A program made the position numbers and the translations under genes. DNA of 64,000 nt, taken from NCBI RefSeq assembly GCF_005281835.1, contig NZ_RZIS01000005.1:62001-126000 (forward strand), written 5' to 3'. How positions within the stretch are numbered: the stretch's first letter is position 1; each line of letters begins with the position of its first letter. Shown piece by piece: positions 1 to 8,475 of this stretch. The stretch is from Vibrio profundi. GTDB taxonomy: Bacteria; Pseudomonadota; Gammaproteobacteria; Enterobacterales; Vibrionaceae. Below the pieces are notes generated by a model that was not told the origin of the DNA, did not search any database, and saw only the letters and a program-made list of their open reading frames with translations.

Positions 1-363
1 GGGACTTTAGAACTAGCGGCATGTAGTCAAGCAAGCTCAACGAGCTGCGAAAGCTTAATCGAAGACGATTTTGAAGATATCTTTTGGTACACAGATCAAG
101 ATGCTCCAGAAACATCTAAGCCTCAAGATGACCCTGTCAATTCGATAAACAGTAGTGCAAGCGCTGAATTTTCAGGTGTATTTTATGCGCCGAGTCAGTA
201 CTTAGATATTTCCAGTAATACTGATGTTACAGCATCTAATGGCGTGTTTATTACCAAGTATTTGTTGGTGGCGAGTGATTCCTCATTGTCTGTGACACAC
301 GATTCGAACTCACCAGGTTTAAGTGGTTCATCACCATATAGCCGAATTAGTTTAGTCGAATAG
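1..363 (+). CDS. C-terminal part of a TadG-like pilus assembly protein (5' end outside window)
   Basis: Frame 1 is open from the first base to the TAG at 361-363, about 120 residues. The visible part is polar, rich in Ser, Thr and Asn, with a stretch reading GVFYAPSQYLDISSNTDV. This resembles the right-handed repeat tail of TadG-related proteins that carry an N-terminal pilin-like helix and a long secreted region. The assignment rests mostly on context: two TadE-like genes follow, the first 15 bp downstream with a good ribosome site, as in Vibrio tad loci. TadG-type proteins are thought to act in assembly or anchoring of Flp pili in the envelope. The N-terminus and the rest of the locus are not visible, so the subfamily cannot be fixed. 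Confidence 0.6.
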   Translation, partial: GTLELAACSQASSTSCESLIEDDFEDIFWYTDQDAPETSKPQDDPVNSINSSASAEFSGVFYAPSQYLDISSNTDVTASNGVFITKYLLVASDSSLSVTHDSNSPGLSGSSPYSRISLVE

Positions 364-378
364 AACAAAGGAGTTGTT

Positions 379-876
379 ATGGCTAGGAAGGCAAACAATC
401 AATCAGGTTTTGCAGCGGTTGAGTTAACCGTTGTTACTCCAATTTTGCTTGTGCTCTCACTGCTCGCGGTTGATTTTGGGCGAGTAATGTACGAATCAAT
501 AGTGACGACGAGTGCCGCCGCATCATCTACGGGATATGGCTTCTTTTATGCCAGTGATGTGGAAAAAACAATGGATCAAACTGCTATGTCTACCATCGCT
601 AAAAAAGATTCCGCCAGTTTGAATGTGAAGAGTGGGCAAACCGATGCAATTACAATCGTGACTGAAAGGCTGTGCCGTTGTTATGACTCCAGCGTGTTTA
701 ACGGCGGTGGTTCCTTAGGTGAACCAACGGCTGCAGTGTGTTCCCAGACATGCAGTGGAGAAAAAGAAGTTTATATCCAAACTTCCGTTACAAGGAATTT
801 TTACAGTACCAGTAATTACTTACACATACCTGATCAAGTGACCATCACTAGGTTGGCGAGGTACCGTGCACAATGA
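379..876 (+). CDS. TadE-family minor pilin of the tad locus
   Basis: 165 residues. The N-terminus reads QSGFAAVELTVVTPILLVL, the classic type IVb pilin-like segment: a short basic leader, a cleavage zone before a conserved Glu (VEL), then one hydrophobic helix to about residue 34. The remainder is a small periplasmic domain with several Cys (CRCYD, CSQTCSGE) that could form disulfides. TadE-like pseudopilins are processed by the prepilin peptidase and needed for Flp pilus biogenesis. The start ATG has a strong AAGGAG site. The gene overlaps the next by 4 bp (ATGA), so the two are translationally coupled. Confidence 0.85.
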   Translation: MARKANNQSGFAAVELTVVTPILLVLSLLAVDFGRVMYESIVTTSAAASSTGYGFFYASDVEKTMDQTAMSTIAKKDSASLNVKSGQTDAITIVTERLCRCYDSSVFNGGGSLGEPTAAVCSQTCSGEKEVYIQTSVTRNFYSTSNYLHIPDQVTITRLARYRAQ

Positions 877-1307
877 AACCTTTTCATTTTGGCTTTAGGC
901 AAAAGCGCTCAAAAAATCGTGGCTTAGCGATTGTTGAATTTACCATCGTGGCAACCGTCTTTTTATTTGTATTGTTTGCGATTGTAGAAGGTGCACGCTT
1001 TATCTATTCCAATGGCGTAGTGACTCATTATGCCCGAGAAGGCGCTCGATATGCTTCCGTCAGAGGGGCACAAGCGGCAACGGATACATTAAGAAAAAGC
1101 GATGCCCCGGCGACAGAGACCAGTGTGGGCAATTACGTGAATCAAAGCATACCGCTTCAAAGCGTGACAACAACGGTGACCTGGTCTCCAGACAACTCGT
1201 TAGGGAGTGAAGTGTCAGTCACGGTAAGCTATGAATTTCAATCGCTATTAACCATTTTTAATTCTGTGACCATTTCGAACAGCGCAACCAGCATCATTTA
1301 CTTTTGA
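873..1307 (+). CDS. TadE/TadF-like minor pilin, last gene of the tad locus
   Basis: 144 residues. It starts at the ATG overlapping the stop of the preceding TadE gene. After a basic leader (FRQKRSKNRG) comes LAIVEFTIVATVFLFVLFAI, a pseudopilin processing region with the conserved Glu and one transmembrane helix, followed by the motif HYAREGARYASVRGAQ found in the TadE/TadF/TadG family. It lacks the Cys pairs of its neighbour. Role by family: minor pilin of the Flp/Tad secretion system at the inner membrane. No further tad gene follows; a possible terminator lies about 150 bp downstream. Confidence 0.82.
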   Translation: MKPFHFGFRQKRSKNRGLAIVEFTIVATVFLFVLFAIVEGARFIYSNGVVTHYAREGARYASVRGAQAATDTLRKSDAPATETSVGNYVNQSIPLQSVTTTVTWSPDNSLGSEVSVTVSYEFQSLLTIFNSVTISNSATSIIYF

Positions 1308-1456
1308 ACAATCAGCACAAATTCGCTGTATTTAGTTCTCAGCTCTCTGTGTCAGTGTCGTGACATTGAGATACCTACGTTACCTTCGCTTCGGCTGCGA
1401 AGTGAAAGTTCATCACCAGACACTTTCCAATCCTTAATTCTCCAATGGGCAGTTTT

Positions 1457-1505
1457 TGCTAGTGAGCGTTTTCTTCAACGCTGGGCTAGCAGGTAACGTT
1501 TTTTT
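1457..1505 (+). terminator. Possible terminator of the tad operon
   Basis: An imperfect hairpin pairs TGCTAG with CTAGCA (outer stem) and AGCGTT with AACGCT (inner stem) and is followed seven bases later by a run of T. The distance between stem and T-run is longer than usual, so this is tentative. Confidence 0.4.
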
Positions 1506-1765
1506 GTTGGCTAAAGCGATACGAGTGAAAGTCAAATTTTCGGGCTCGCAATCGAAGCCCCATTCATTGAATGAAAGTGGCAATACCTGTTTGAGTTAAG
1601 TATTCGAACTGAGGTGAGGCGGAATTAACCTTATGGGTCAGTCCTCTTTAGCTTGGGCTAGACAACTTAATTGTGTGTTCATGGAACATTCAATTCAGCA
1701 TTCTCTAGTGTTTTAAAACATCTTTTCAATTGTTGATTAAATACACGTGTTAGCCCAAAAAGTGG

Positions 1766-1797
1766 CAAAAAAAAGCCCAAACCAAGTCGGTTTGGGC
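1766..1797 (-). terminator. Orphan Rho-independent terminator on the minus strand
   Basis: GCCCAAACC pairs perfectly with GGTTTGGGC around a 5-nt loop. The eight A residues at 1767-1774 become a U-run for a minus-strand transcript, while the plus-strand side has no T-run. No minus-strand protein gene lies upstream of it (to the right), so it probably ends a small RNA or short leader transcript. Confidence 0.75.
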
Positions 1798-1930
1798 GGA
1801 TACAAACATAGGAGTTAATTTAGAAAAAGCAGCGTTGGAGAGACAGATAGAAACAAGTTTGACGGCCTGTTAAACCTCTAAATGCTCTGCTCTCTACACT
1901 AAGTGAGACTTACGTTTATCCATTCAGTTC
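1766..1930 (-). ncRNA. Candidate small RNA ending at the orphan terminator
   Basis: Inferred only from the strong minus-strand terminator at 1766-1797 and the lack of a gene that could use it. The interval contains a 9-codon ORF (1923 to 1894, MDKRKSHLV) with a weak ribosome site. An AT-rich stretch at about 1930-1990 contains poor promoter-like hexamers on the minus strand (TTGAAT, AAATAC). The 5' end is a guess. It is divergent from psrA, so it could share control with the fatty-acid genes. Confidence 0.3.
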
Positions 1931-2002
1931 CATCGAAAATAAACTTTTTTCGTATTTAATTTCAAATTCATACAATTCAAATGTTTATGGCGTACAACTG
2001 TT

Positions 2003-2021
2003 AACTGGTACGACCAATGTT
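2003..2021. promoter_or_regulatory. FadR-like operator upstream of psrA-fadE
   Basis: The sequence AACTGGTACGACCAATGTT contains TGGTACGACCA, an interrupted palindrome (TGGT N3 ACCA). As I recall, this core is the same as in the E. coli fadBA FadR site. It lies about 80 bp before the psrA start codon, the right place for acyl-CoA-responsive repression of the psrA-fadE unit. FadR binding in this organism is inferred. Confidence 0.65.
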
Positions 2022-2072
2022 CAAAAGTGTGATGTTAATTGCTTGTTAATTAAATGTTCTATGCGTATATTT

Positions 2073-2086
2073 CAAACAGTTGTTTA
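2073..2086. promoter_or_regulatory. PsrA-type box just before psrA
   Basis: CAAACAGTTGTTTA is an inverted repeat CAAAC N4 GTTTA, close to the Pseudomonas PsrA consensus (G/C)AAAC N2-4 GTTT(G/C). It sits 15 bp before the chosen psrA start, so binding would block transcription of psrA itself. Autoregulation is an inference from family knowledge and position. Confidence 0.5.
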
Positions 2087-2101
2087 ATACGAGTGATTAA
2101 A

Positions 2102-2731
2102 ATGGCACCAAGAAGTAGCACTAAGGAAAAGATTCTAGATGTCGCGGAAGGCTTGTTCGCAGAGCATGGCTTCAATGACACATCCTTAAGAACGATTACA
2201 AGCAAAGCGAATGTGAACCTTGCCTCTGTTAATTATCATTTCGGCGATAAAAAGACGTTGGTAAGAGCGGTACTTGATCGCTACCTAGAAGCGTTTATGC
2301 CAGCTCTTCAAGATGCGCTAGTCACACTCAATTTGAACGAAGACTATCAAATGGAAGACGTATTCGAATCGCTACGTGCACCGCTTCGCTCACTTAACGA
2401 TGTGAGACCGAACGGAACGAGTCGTTTTATGTTGTTAATTGGCCGAGGGTATACCGATGTTCAAGGTCACTTACGCTGGTTCATAACGACTCGTTACAGT
2501 GATGTACTCAAGCTGTTTACGGATTCTGTTCTAAAGGCTAACCCTAAGCTGACGCCTGAGCTTCTATTCTGGAGGCTTCACTTCACCTTAGGAACTTGCG
2601 TTTTCACTATGGCTTCAAGCCAAGCATTAGCAGAAATCGCAGAAAATGATTATGGGAAAAAAGTAGACGCAAAAGCAGTGGTCGACCTACTCATCCCTTA
2701 TTTGTCTGCCGGTGTATCAGCAGGCGACTAA
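2102..2731 (+). CDS. psrA: TetR-family fatty-acid-responsive regulator PsrA
   Basis: 209 residues from ATG 2102. A longer frame to 2054 would run through the PsrA-type box and adds a leader (MFYAYISNSC) unlike the family, so the MAPRSSTKEK start is preferred. The N-terminal TetR helix-turn-helix spans about residues 10-55 (TSLRTITSKANVNLASVNYHFGDK); the rest is a ligand-binding domain with a TetR_C-type fold. PsrA in Pseudomonas and Vibrio senses long-chain fatty acids or acyl-CoA. It is followed after 67 bp by fadE and then fabV, an arrangement I recall from V. cholerae (VC1741-VC1740-VC1739). FadR and PsrA sites precede it. Confidence 0.85.
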   Translation: MAPRSSTKEKILDVAEGLFAEHGFNDTSLRTITSKANVNLASVNYHFGDKKTLVRAVLDRYLEAFMPALQDALVTLNLNEDYQMEDVFESLRAPLRSLNDVRPNGTSRFMLLIGRGYTDVQGHLRWFITTRYSDVLKLFTDSVLKANPKLTPELLFWRLHFTLGTCVFTMASSQALAEIAENDYGKKVDAKAVVDLLIPYLSAGVSAGD

Positions 2732-2798
2732 ACTTAAAAATATCAATAATAAATACAAAATTGTCACAACCAAAATAGTGAACAAAAGGATCTGAACT

Positions 2799-5081
2799 AT
2801 GAGCTCTCTACGACAAAAATGGGTAAGCGACCCTGCTTTTAAATTCTTTAAAAAAGTATTACCACCGCTTTCTAGTACAGAAAAAGAAGCGATGGAAGCA
2901 GGTAGCGTATGGTGGGATGGTGAGCTTTTCTCAGGTAAACCAGATTTTACGAAGCTACACCAATATCCGGCTCCACAATTAACGGCAGAAGAACAGTCGT
3001 TTATGGATAATGAGCTGGAAACCTTACTGGCAATGTTAGACGATCATAAGATCGTGAAAGAAGACCGCGATCTTCCACCAGAGGTTTGGGAATATTTACG
3101 TAAAGAACGTTTCTTCTCGTTAATAATCTCAAAAGAGTACGGTGGTCGTAACTTCTCGTCTTTAGCTAACTCGACCATTGTAACTAAGATTGCAACTCGC
3201 AGTATCAGCACTGCAGTTTCGGTTATGGTTCCTAACTCTTTAGGCCCTGGTGAGCTTCTTTCTCACTACGGTACTCAAGAACAAAAAGATTACTGGCTGC
3301 CTCGCTTAGCTGACGGCACAGACATTCCATGTTTCGCACTAACGGGCCCAGAAGCGGGTTCAGATGCGGGTGGCATTCCTGACATCGGTACAGTTTGTCA
3401 CGGTATGCACGAAGGCAAAGAAGTACTCGGTATCCGTCTAAACTGGAACAAGCGCTACATTACGTTGGCACCAGTCGCAACGGTTCTTGGTTTAGCATTC
3501 AAACTTCAAGATCCAGACAAGCTACTTGGGGATAAAGAAGACATCGGCATTACATGTGCGTTAATCCCAGCTGATCACGAAGGTGTGGTTATTGGAGAGC
3601 GTCATGACCCGCTAGGACTAGCATTCATGAATGGTCCGACACGTGGTAACGATGTATTCATTCCAATGGAATGGCTAATTGGTGGACAAGATTACGCAGG
3701 TAAAGGCTGGCGTATGCTAGTTGAATGTCTATCAGCAGGTCGTGGTATTTCATTACCAGCACTTGGCACTGCAATGGGGCATCTAACAGCGCGTACAACG
3801 GGCGCATATGCTTATGTTCGTAAGCAGTTTGGCATGTCGATTGGTAAGTTTGAAGGCGTGGCAGAAAGCTTAGGTCGTATTGGTGGTTTAACTTATCTAC
3901 TTGAAGCGACTCGCACACTTACGACAACTTCACTGGATATGAAAGAGAAACCGGGCATCGTAACGGCAATCGCTAAATATCACATGACTGAAATGGCGCG
4001 TACCATTCTTAATGACTCGATGGATATCCACTCTGGTCGTGCGATTCAAGATGGACCTATGAACTACCTTGTGGCTCCTTACCTAGGTATTCCGGTAGCC
4101 ATTACAGTAGAAGGCGCGAATATTCTTACTCGTAACCTGATGATCTTTGGTCAAGGTGCAACTCGTTGTCACCCGTACGTACTGAAAGAAATGGAAGCGG
4201 CAGCTAACCCTGATGAGAAAGAGGGCGCGAAAGAGTTCGATAAGCTGTTGTTCAAACATATCTCTCATGCAACGAAAAATACCTTCGGAGCATTTGGTGC
4301 GGCATTAACTGGTTCTCGCTTTATCAAAGCCGAAATGAGTGGGCCAACTCAACGCTACTACAAAGACCTTACTCGTTTAAGCCGTGCATTAGCCGTAAGT
4401 GCGGACTTTGCAATGCTTACACTTGGTGGTGAGTTGAAACGTAAAGAGCTTATCTCTGCGCGTTTAGGTGATGGCTTAAGCTACCTATACATGGCTTCTG
4501 CAGCGCTTAAGAAATACGAAGATGAAGGTCGTCAACAGTCTGACCTAGATTACGTACATTACGCTGTTCAACACTGTTTGCACCACGGAGCGAAATCGCT
4601 TCAAGAAGCGTACAGAAACTTCCCAAGCAAAGCGGTTGGCGGTCTATTGAAAGGCCTAATCTTCCCTGTTGGTAATCACTTCGAGAAACCAAGTGACAAC
4701 CTAACGATGAAGATTGCAGAAAGCATTATGACTCCAGGTGCTCACCGTGAACGTCTGACTCACCTATGTTATGTAGGCCAAGAGGATGATGATAGCGTCG
4801 GCATTATGGAAAAAGCATTTGTGGCAATGTACGAGATTAAAGGCCTAGAAAGAAAGCTTATGCGCGCAGCTAAAGAAGGCAAAGTGGCGAGAAAAGGGCT
4901 TCTTGAAGACAAATTGGCTCAAGCATTAGAAGCAGGTGTACTGACTCAATCTGAAGTTGACCAAATTGTTGAAGCTGACAAGCTTCGCTACACCGCGATT
5001 CAGGTTGACCACTTTAGCCACGATTTCAGTGAAACTCTGACTCGTAAAGAGCTAAAGCCAAAGTTAGATAGTGTCGCTTAG
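2799..5081 (+). CDS. fadE: Acyl-CoA dehydrogenase FadE
   Basis: 760 residues; the first step of beta-oxidation, FAD-dependent oxidation of acyl-CoA to trans-2-enoyl-CoA. The central acyl-CoA dehydrogenase fold shows the flavin-site signature FALTGPEAGSDAGG near residue 186 and VEGANILTRNLMIFGQGA further on; the C-terminal third is the DUF1974 region typical of FadE. E. coli FadE is longer (814, as I recall) because of hydrophobic N-terminal segments; this form begins directly with SLRQKWVSDPAFKFFKK and appears soluble or peripheral. An AAAGGA ribosome site precedes the ATG. It is probably co-transcribed with psrA and ends at the terminator at 5117-5154. Vibrios often carry two FadE paralogues, so this may be the second one. 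Confidence 0.9.
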   Translation: MSSLRQKWVSDPAFKFFKKVLPPLSSTEKEAMEAGSVWWDGELFSGKPDFTKLHQYPAPQLTAEEQSFMDNELETLLAMLDDHKIVKEDRDLPPEVWEYLRKERFFSLIISKEYGGRNFSSLANSTIVTKIATRSISTAVSVMVPNSLGPGELLSHYGTQEQKDYWLPRLADGTDIPCFALTGPEAGSDAGGIPDIGTVCHGMHEGKEVLGIRLNWNKRYITLAPVATVLGLAFKLQDPDKLLGDKEDIGITCALIPADHEGVVIGERHDPLGLAFMNGPTRGNDVFIPMEWLIGGQDYAGKGWRMLVECLSAGRGISLPALGTAMGHLTARTTGAYAYVRKQFGMSIGKFEGVAESLGRIGGLTYLLEATRTLTTTSLDMKEKPGIVTAIAKYHMTEMARTILNDSMDIHSGRAIQDGPMNYLVAPYLGIPVAITVEGANILTRNLMIFGQGATRCHPYVLKEMEAAANPDEKEGAKEFDKLLFKHISHATKNTFGAFGAALTGSRFIKAEMSGPTQRYYKDLTRLSRALAVSADFAMLTLGGELKRKELISARLGDGLSYLYMASAALKKYEDEGRQQSDLDYVHYAVQHCLHHGAKSLQEAYRNFPSKAVGGLLKGLIFPVGNHFEKPSDNLTMKIAESIMTPGAHRERLTHLCYVGQEDDDSVGIMEKAFVAMYEIKGLERKLMRAAKEGKVARKGLLEDKLAQALEAGVLTQSEVDQIVEADKLRYTAIQVDHFSHDFSETLTRKELKPKLDSVA

Positions 5082-5116
5082 CTCACTACGAACTAATCTA
5101 ACTCTCAATGACAGAC

Positions 5117-5154
5117 TAAAAAGGCACCGATAATCGGTGCCTTTTCTATTTTTT
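5117..5154. terminator. Bidirectional terminator after fadE
   Basis: A 10-bp perfect stem (AAGGCACCGA with TCGGTGCCTT, loop TAA) is flanked by A residues on the left and T residues on the right. It can stop fadE transcripts and also a minus-strand transcript from the small ORF at 5176-5268. Confidence 0.85.
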
Positions 5155-5175
5155 AGGCTTAGAAAAGTGACTTAA

Positions 5176-5268
5176 CTAAAGTGAAAATGCAAAGAATGAA
5201 ACTAAAAAGACGAATAGTGCTCCAACCACTTGCAAAAACACGACTATTTTGAAGAAATTAGATGCCAT
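5176..5268 (-). CDS. Possible 30-residue membrane microprotein
   Basis: A 30-codon ORF on the minus strand, with product beginning MASNFFKIVVFLQVVGALF and ending in FFAFSL. It is almost wholly hydrophobic after the first seven residues, with one Lys near the N-terminus, so it could be a single-pass small membrane protein. It lies alone between fadE and fabV and is followed at its 3' side by a terminator with a U-run in its direction. Against it: no clear Shine-Dalgarno before the ATG, and AT-rich DNA readily yields hydrophobic frames. I do not recognise a family. Confidence 0.35.
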   Translation of the reverse strand: MASNFFKIVVFLQVVGALFVFLVSFFAFSL

Positions 5269-5317
5269 TTGTAGATGAAACTTTTATCCTACGAAAGATT
5301 TTTTAAGGAAGTTGAAT

Positions 5318-6520
5318 ATGATCATCAAACCTCGAATTCGCGGATTCATCTGTACTACAACACACCCTGTTGGTTGTGAAGCGAACGTAAAAGAACAAAT
5401 TGCTTACACCAAAGCTCAAGGCCCAATTGCTAACGCACCAAAACGCGTGCTAGTGGTTGGTTCTTCAAGTGGCTATGGTTTGTCTTCTCGTATCGCGGCT
5501 GCATTTGGTGGCGGCGCTTCGACAATCGGTGTTTTCTTCGAGAAAGCTGGCACTGAGAAAAAACCAGGCACAGCTGGTTACTACAACTCAGCGGCTTTCG
5601 ATAAGCTAGCAAAAGAAGAAGGCCTATATTCAAAGAGCTTGAATGGCGACGCTTTCTCTAACGAAGCTAAGCAAAAAACGATTGACCTTATCAAAGAAGA
5701 CTTAGGTCAAATCGATATGGTGGTTTACTCACTGGCGTCTCCAGTTCGTAAAATGCCAGAGACAGGCGAAGTAATTCGTTCTTCTCTTAAGCCAATCGGC
5801 GAAACTTACACATCTACCGCTGTAGACACAAACAAAGATGCGATCATCGAAGCAAGCGTAGAGCCTGCGACAGAAGAAGAAATCAAAGACACTGTCACAG
5901 TTATGGGCGGTGAAGATTGGGAACTTTGGATCAACGCACTTTCTGAAGCTGGCGTACTTGCTGAAGGCTGTAAAACTGTAGCTTACAGCTACATCGGTAC
6001 TGAGCTAACGTGGCCTATCTACTGGGATGGCGCGCTAGGTAAAGCTAAGATGGACTTAGACCGTGCAGCAGCAGCGTTGAACGAGAAGCTAGGCCAAACT
6101 GGCGGTACTGCTAACGTCGCTGTTCTTAAGTCTGTTGTTACTCAGGCGAGTTCTGCAATTCCTGTAATGCCGCTTTACATCGCAATGGTGTTCAAGAAAA
6201 TGCGTGAAGAAGGCATCCACGAAGGTTGTATGGAACAAATCTACCGCATGTTCAGCCAACGTCTATACAAAGAAGACGGCAGCGCAGCAGAAGTAGATGA
6301 TGTTAACCGTCTACGTCTTGATGATTTAGAGCTACGCGACGACATTCAAGAGCATTGTCGTAACCTATGGCCTCAAATTACTACTGAAAACCTGAAAGAA
6401 CTGACTGACTACGTAGAGTACAAAGAAGAGTTCTTGAAGCTATTTGGTTTCGGTGTTGAAGGTGTGGATTACGAAGCAGACGTAAACCCAGCTGTTGAGT
6501 TTGATGTAGCAGACATCTAA
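5318..6520 (+). CDS. fabV: Trans-2-enoyl-[acyl-carrier-protein] reductase FabV
   Basis: 400 residues from ATG 5318, which has a TAAGGAA site; the in-frame TTG two codons earlier is less likely. FabV reduces trans-2-enoyl-ACP to acyl-ACP with NADH, the last step of the fatty-acid elongation cycle, and is a triclosan-insensitive alternative to FabI first described in V. cholerae. The cofactor loop [19 protein letters not shown] is at residues 45-65, and the Tyr-X8-Lys catalytic pair falls exactly at Tyr235 and Lys244 as in characterised FabV proteins. It follows fadE but is separated from it by a terminator, so it likely has its own promoter at about 5200-5300. Confidence 0.95.
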   Translation: MIIKPRIRGFICTTTHPVGCEANVKEQIAYTKAQGPIANAPKRVLVVGSSSGYGLSSRIAAAFGGGASTIGVFFEKAGTEKKPGTAGYYNSAAFDKLAKEEGLYSKSLNGDAFSNEAKQKTIDLIKEDLGQIDMVVYSLASPVRKMPETGEVIRSSLKPIGETYTSTAVDTNKDAIIEASVEPATEEEIKDTVTVMGGEDWELWINALSEAGVLAEGCKTVAYSYIGTELTWPIYWDGALGKAKMDLDRAAAALNEKLGQTGGTANVAVLKSVVTQASSAIPVMPLYIAMVFKKMREEGIHEGCMEQIYRMFSQRLYKEDGSAAEVDDVNRLRLDDLELRDDIQEHCRNLWPQITTENLKELTDYVEYKEEFLKLFGFGVEGVDYEADVNPAVEFDVADI

Positions 6521-6545
6521 TACTAAACACAGACACTTGATACAA

Positions 6546-6575
6546 AATAGGCGCTCATTGAGCGCCTATTTTTTT
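6546..6575 (+). terminator. Terminator after fabV
   Basis: AATAGGCGCT pairs with AGCGCCTATT around a 5-nt loop, followed by a T-run. The gene on the other side (ybjL) ends at 6610 on the opposite strand. Confidence 0.85.
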
Positions 6576-6609
6576 ATCTGAATTTCTATATTAATTGGCT
6601 TTAAGTTTG

Positions 6610-8292
6610 TCAGTTTAAAATAATGATGAAGGTACCCGCTAGGGTCATCAATATATTGGCTATCGCATAAGTCCCCGCGTAACCGAGAGCGGGAATGGTT
6701 GATTTCGCATAGTCGTTTACTATGTCCATAGCCGGAGCACAAGTACGTGCACCAATGATGGCGCCAAACAGTAACGCACGGTTCATTTTAAGCACGTAAG
6801 CGCCTACAAGATACGCAAACATTACAGGAAGCACACTGACCACTAATGCTATGCCCAGAACTTGAGGGCCGACTTGTGTGAGGTGCTCGAACATCTTGCC
6901 ACCTGCACTTAAGCCGATACCAACCATAAAGAACATCAAGCCAAGATCCTTAACCATGTTGAGGGCACCTTGAGGGACGTAGCCAAATGTTGGGTGGTTC
7001 GCTCTTAAGAAGCCAAGGGTAATGCCAGACAGCAGCAGGCCGACAGCATTACCTAGACCAAATGATACTTGGCCAAAGGTCATGGTGATCAAACCAAAAA
7101 GAATACCTAAGATAAAGAAACTACAGAACGCCATTAAGTCGGCCATTTGACTGTGAATCGAAATGAAACCGATTTTTTCAGCAAGCCCGTGTACACGACT
7201 CTTCTCGCCACTTACCTGTAGTACATCACCTTTCGCCAATACAATGTTGAGATCCATCGGCATTTCAATTTGGGCTCGGACTACACGGTTTAGGAAACAG
7301 CCGTATTCAGATAGGTTTAGGTCTGAAAGGCGTTTGCCCGCAATGTTATCGCTCTTTACTACGATTTCTTCTTCAACGATACGCAAGTCGAGCAAATTAC
7401 GGTCGAATACTTCTTTACCGTTTCTAAAGCTTGGATCTAGACGTGCGTGGCTATCTGGAAAGCCAACTAGCGCTATTTCGTCGCCTTCTTGAAGAATGGC
7501 ATCCCCATCCGGATGGGCTAGGATACCGTTACGACGAATACGTTCAATATAACAACCTGTTTGACGATAAATGCCTAGTTCTCGAAGGTTTTTGCCATCA
7601 GTCCAGTCGATAAGCTCTTGCCCAACACGGTAAGCACGGATTATCGGCAAGTAGACTTTACGCTGACTAGATGTTCCTAAACCACGTTCTTGTGCAATTT
7701 GTTCGGCTGAATCATGCAGGTTTACCTTCTGCAGTTTAGGCAGTAAACGGGCGAACATAATCATGCTGATCAGGCCAACCAAATAAGCCATTGCGTAACC
7801 AACAGAAAGGTTTTCGATTACTAGGCTGATATCCATATTGCGTGGAACGCTTGCAAGCCCTGAGTTCAAAGCGTCTTGCGCACCAACTAAGATTGGCGTT
7901 GCGGTTAATGCTCCTGCCATCATCCCTGCGGATAAACCAAAGTCTAACCCTAAGTAGTGACTGCTGAAATACGTTAGCGCGATTGCAGTGGTGAGAACTA
8001 CTAAGCTTAAGATGAGATAGTGCTTGCCATCGCGGAAAAAGATCCCGAAAAAGTTAGGGCCAGCTTCTATTCCGACACAATAAATGAACAGCATGAAGCC
8101 AATCGTCAGTGCATCTGCGTTGAACGAGAAACCTAAGTGCCCCATAACAAGAGAAGTGATTAAGACACCAATTGAATTTCCAAGTTGGAGGCTACCAAAG
8201 CGGATTTTACCGATAGCGAGGCCAATAGCGAGGACTACGAAAATAAGAAGAATAGGGTTTTGCTCAAGCAAAAATACAACGTCGATGTTCAC
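6610..8292 (-). CDS. ybjL: YbjL-type AspT/YidE-family transporter
   Basis: 560 residues, the same length as E. coli YbjL, and alignable by eye at the N-terminus ([33 protein letters not shown]). The layout is five or six membrane segments, a cytoplasmic block (about 200-370) holding two TrkA-C/RCK_C-like domains ([18 protein letters not shown] and [18 protein letters not shown]), then a second membrane block. This duplication is typical of the aspartate:alanine antiporter family; the substrate of YbjL itself is not established. The start is GTG at 8292; no in-frame ATG is near. It lies downstream of grxA as in E. coli, but a terminator separates them. Confidence 0.88.
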   Translation of the reverse strand: MNIDVVFLLEQNPILLIFVVLAIGLAIGKIRFGSLQLGNSIGVLITSLVMGHLGFSFNADALTIGFMLFIYCVGIEAGPNFFGIFFRDGKHYLILSLVVLTTAIALTYFSSHYLGLDFGLSAGMMAGALTATPILVGAQDALNSGLASVPRNMDISLVIENLSVGYAMAYLVGLISMIMFARLLPKLQKVNLHDSAEQIAQERGLGTSSQRKVYLPIIRAYRVGQELIDWTDGKNLRELGIYRQTGCYIERIRRNGILAHPDGDAILQEGDEIALVGFPDSHARLDPSFRNGKEVFDRNLLDLRIVEEEIVVKSDNIAGKRLSDLNLSEYGCFLNRVVRAQIEMPMDLNIVLAKGDVLQVSGEKSRVHGLAEKIGFISIHSQMADLMAFCSFFILGILFGLITMTFGQVSFGLGNAVGLLLSGITLGFLRANHPTFGYVPQGALNMVKDLGLMFFMVGIGLSAGGKMFEHLTQVGPQVLGIALVVSVLPVMFAYLVGAYVLKMNRALLFGAIIGARTCAPAMDIVNDYAKSTIPALGYAGTYAIANILMTLAGTFIIILN

Positions 8293-8419
8293 AACTGTGG
8301 CTCAATATATTGTGCGAAGGACAGAAAGGATGAGTGGTGAATTGTATCGGAATCTTACAAAAAGATAAGCGTTATTTTGGCTTTTTACTAGGAATTGACT
8401 TTTATTTTTTGCGGCCCAA

Positions 8420-8452
8420 ACAAAACGGCCTGCATTCAAAATGCAGGCCGTT
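8420..8452 (-). terminator. Terminator after grxA
   Basis: A 12-bp perfect stem (AACGGCCTGCAT with ATGCAGGCCGTT) is followed on the minus strand by a T-rich stretch (TTTTGTTT). It separates grxA from ybjL. Confidence 0.85.
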
Positions 8453-8475
8453 AAATTTGCTATTTAATCGATAAA

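Larger units (their letters stand above)
1308..2101. other. Long non-coding region between tad and psrA
   Basis: About 790 bp without a convincing protein gene on either strand. It holds a possible tad terminator (about 1457-1505), an orphan minus-strand terminator (1766-1797) with about 150 bp of possible transcribed sequence to its right, and the regulatory region of psrA with FadR-like and PsrA-like sites (2003-2086). The sequence from 1510 to 1765 shows nothing I can name. Confidence 0.7.

Noticed and set aside
1308-1765. A possible remnant of a mobile element in the long gap after tad
   Set aside because: No terminal repeats, target duplication or transposase fragment could be seen.
7163-7613. 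Plus-strand ORFs opposite ybjL
   Set aside because: They are shadows of the well-supported minus-strand transporter gene, with no start signals of their own.
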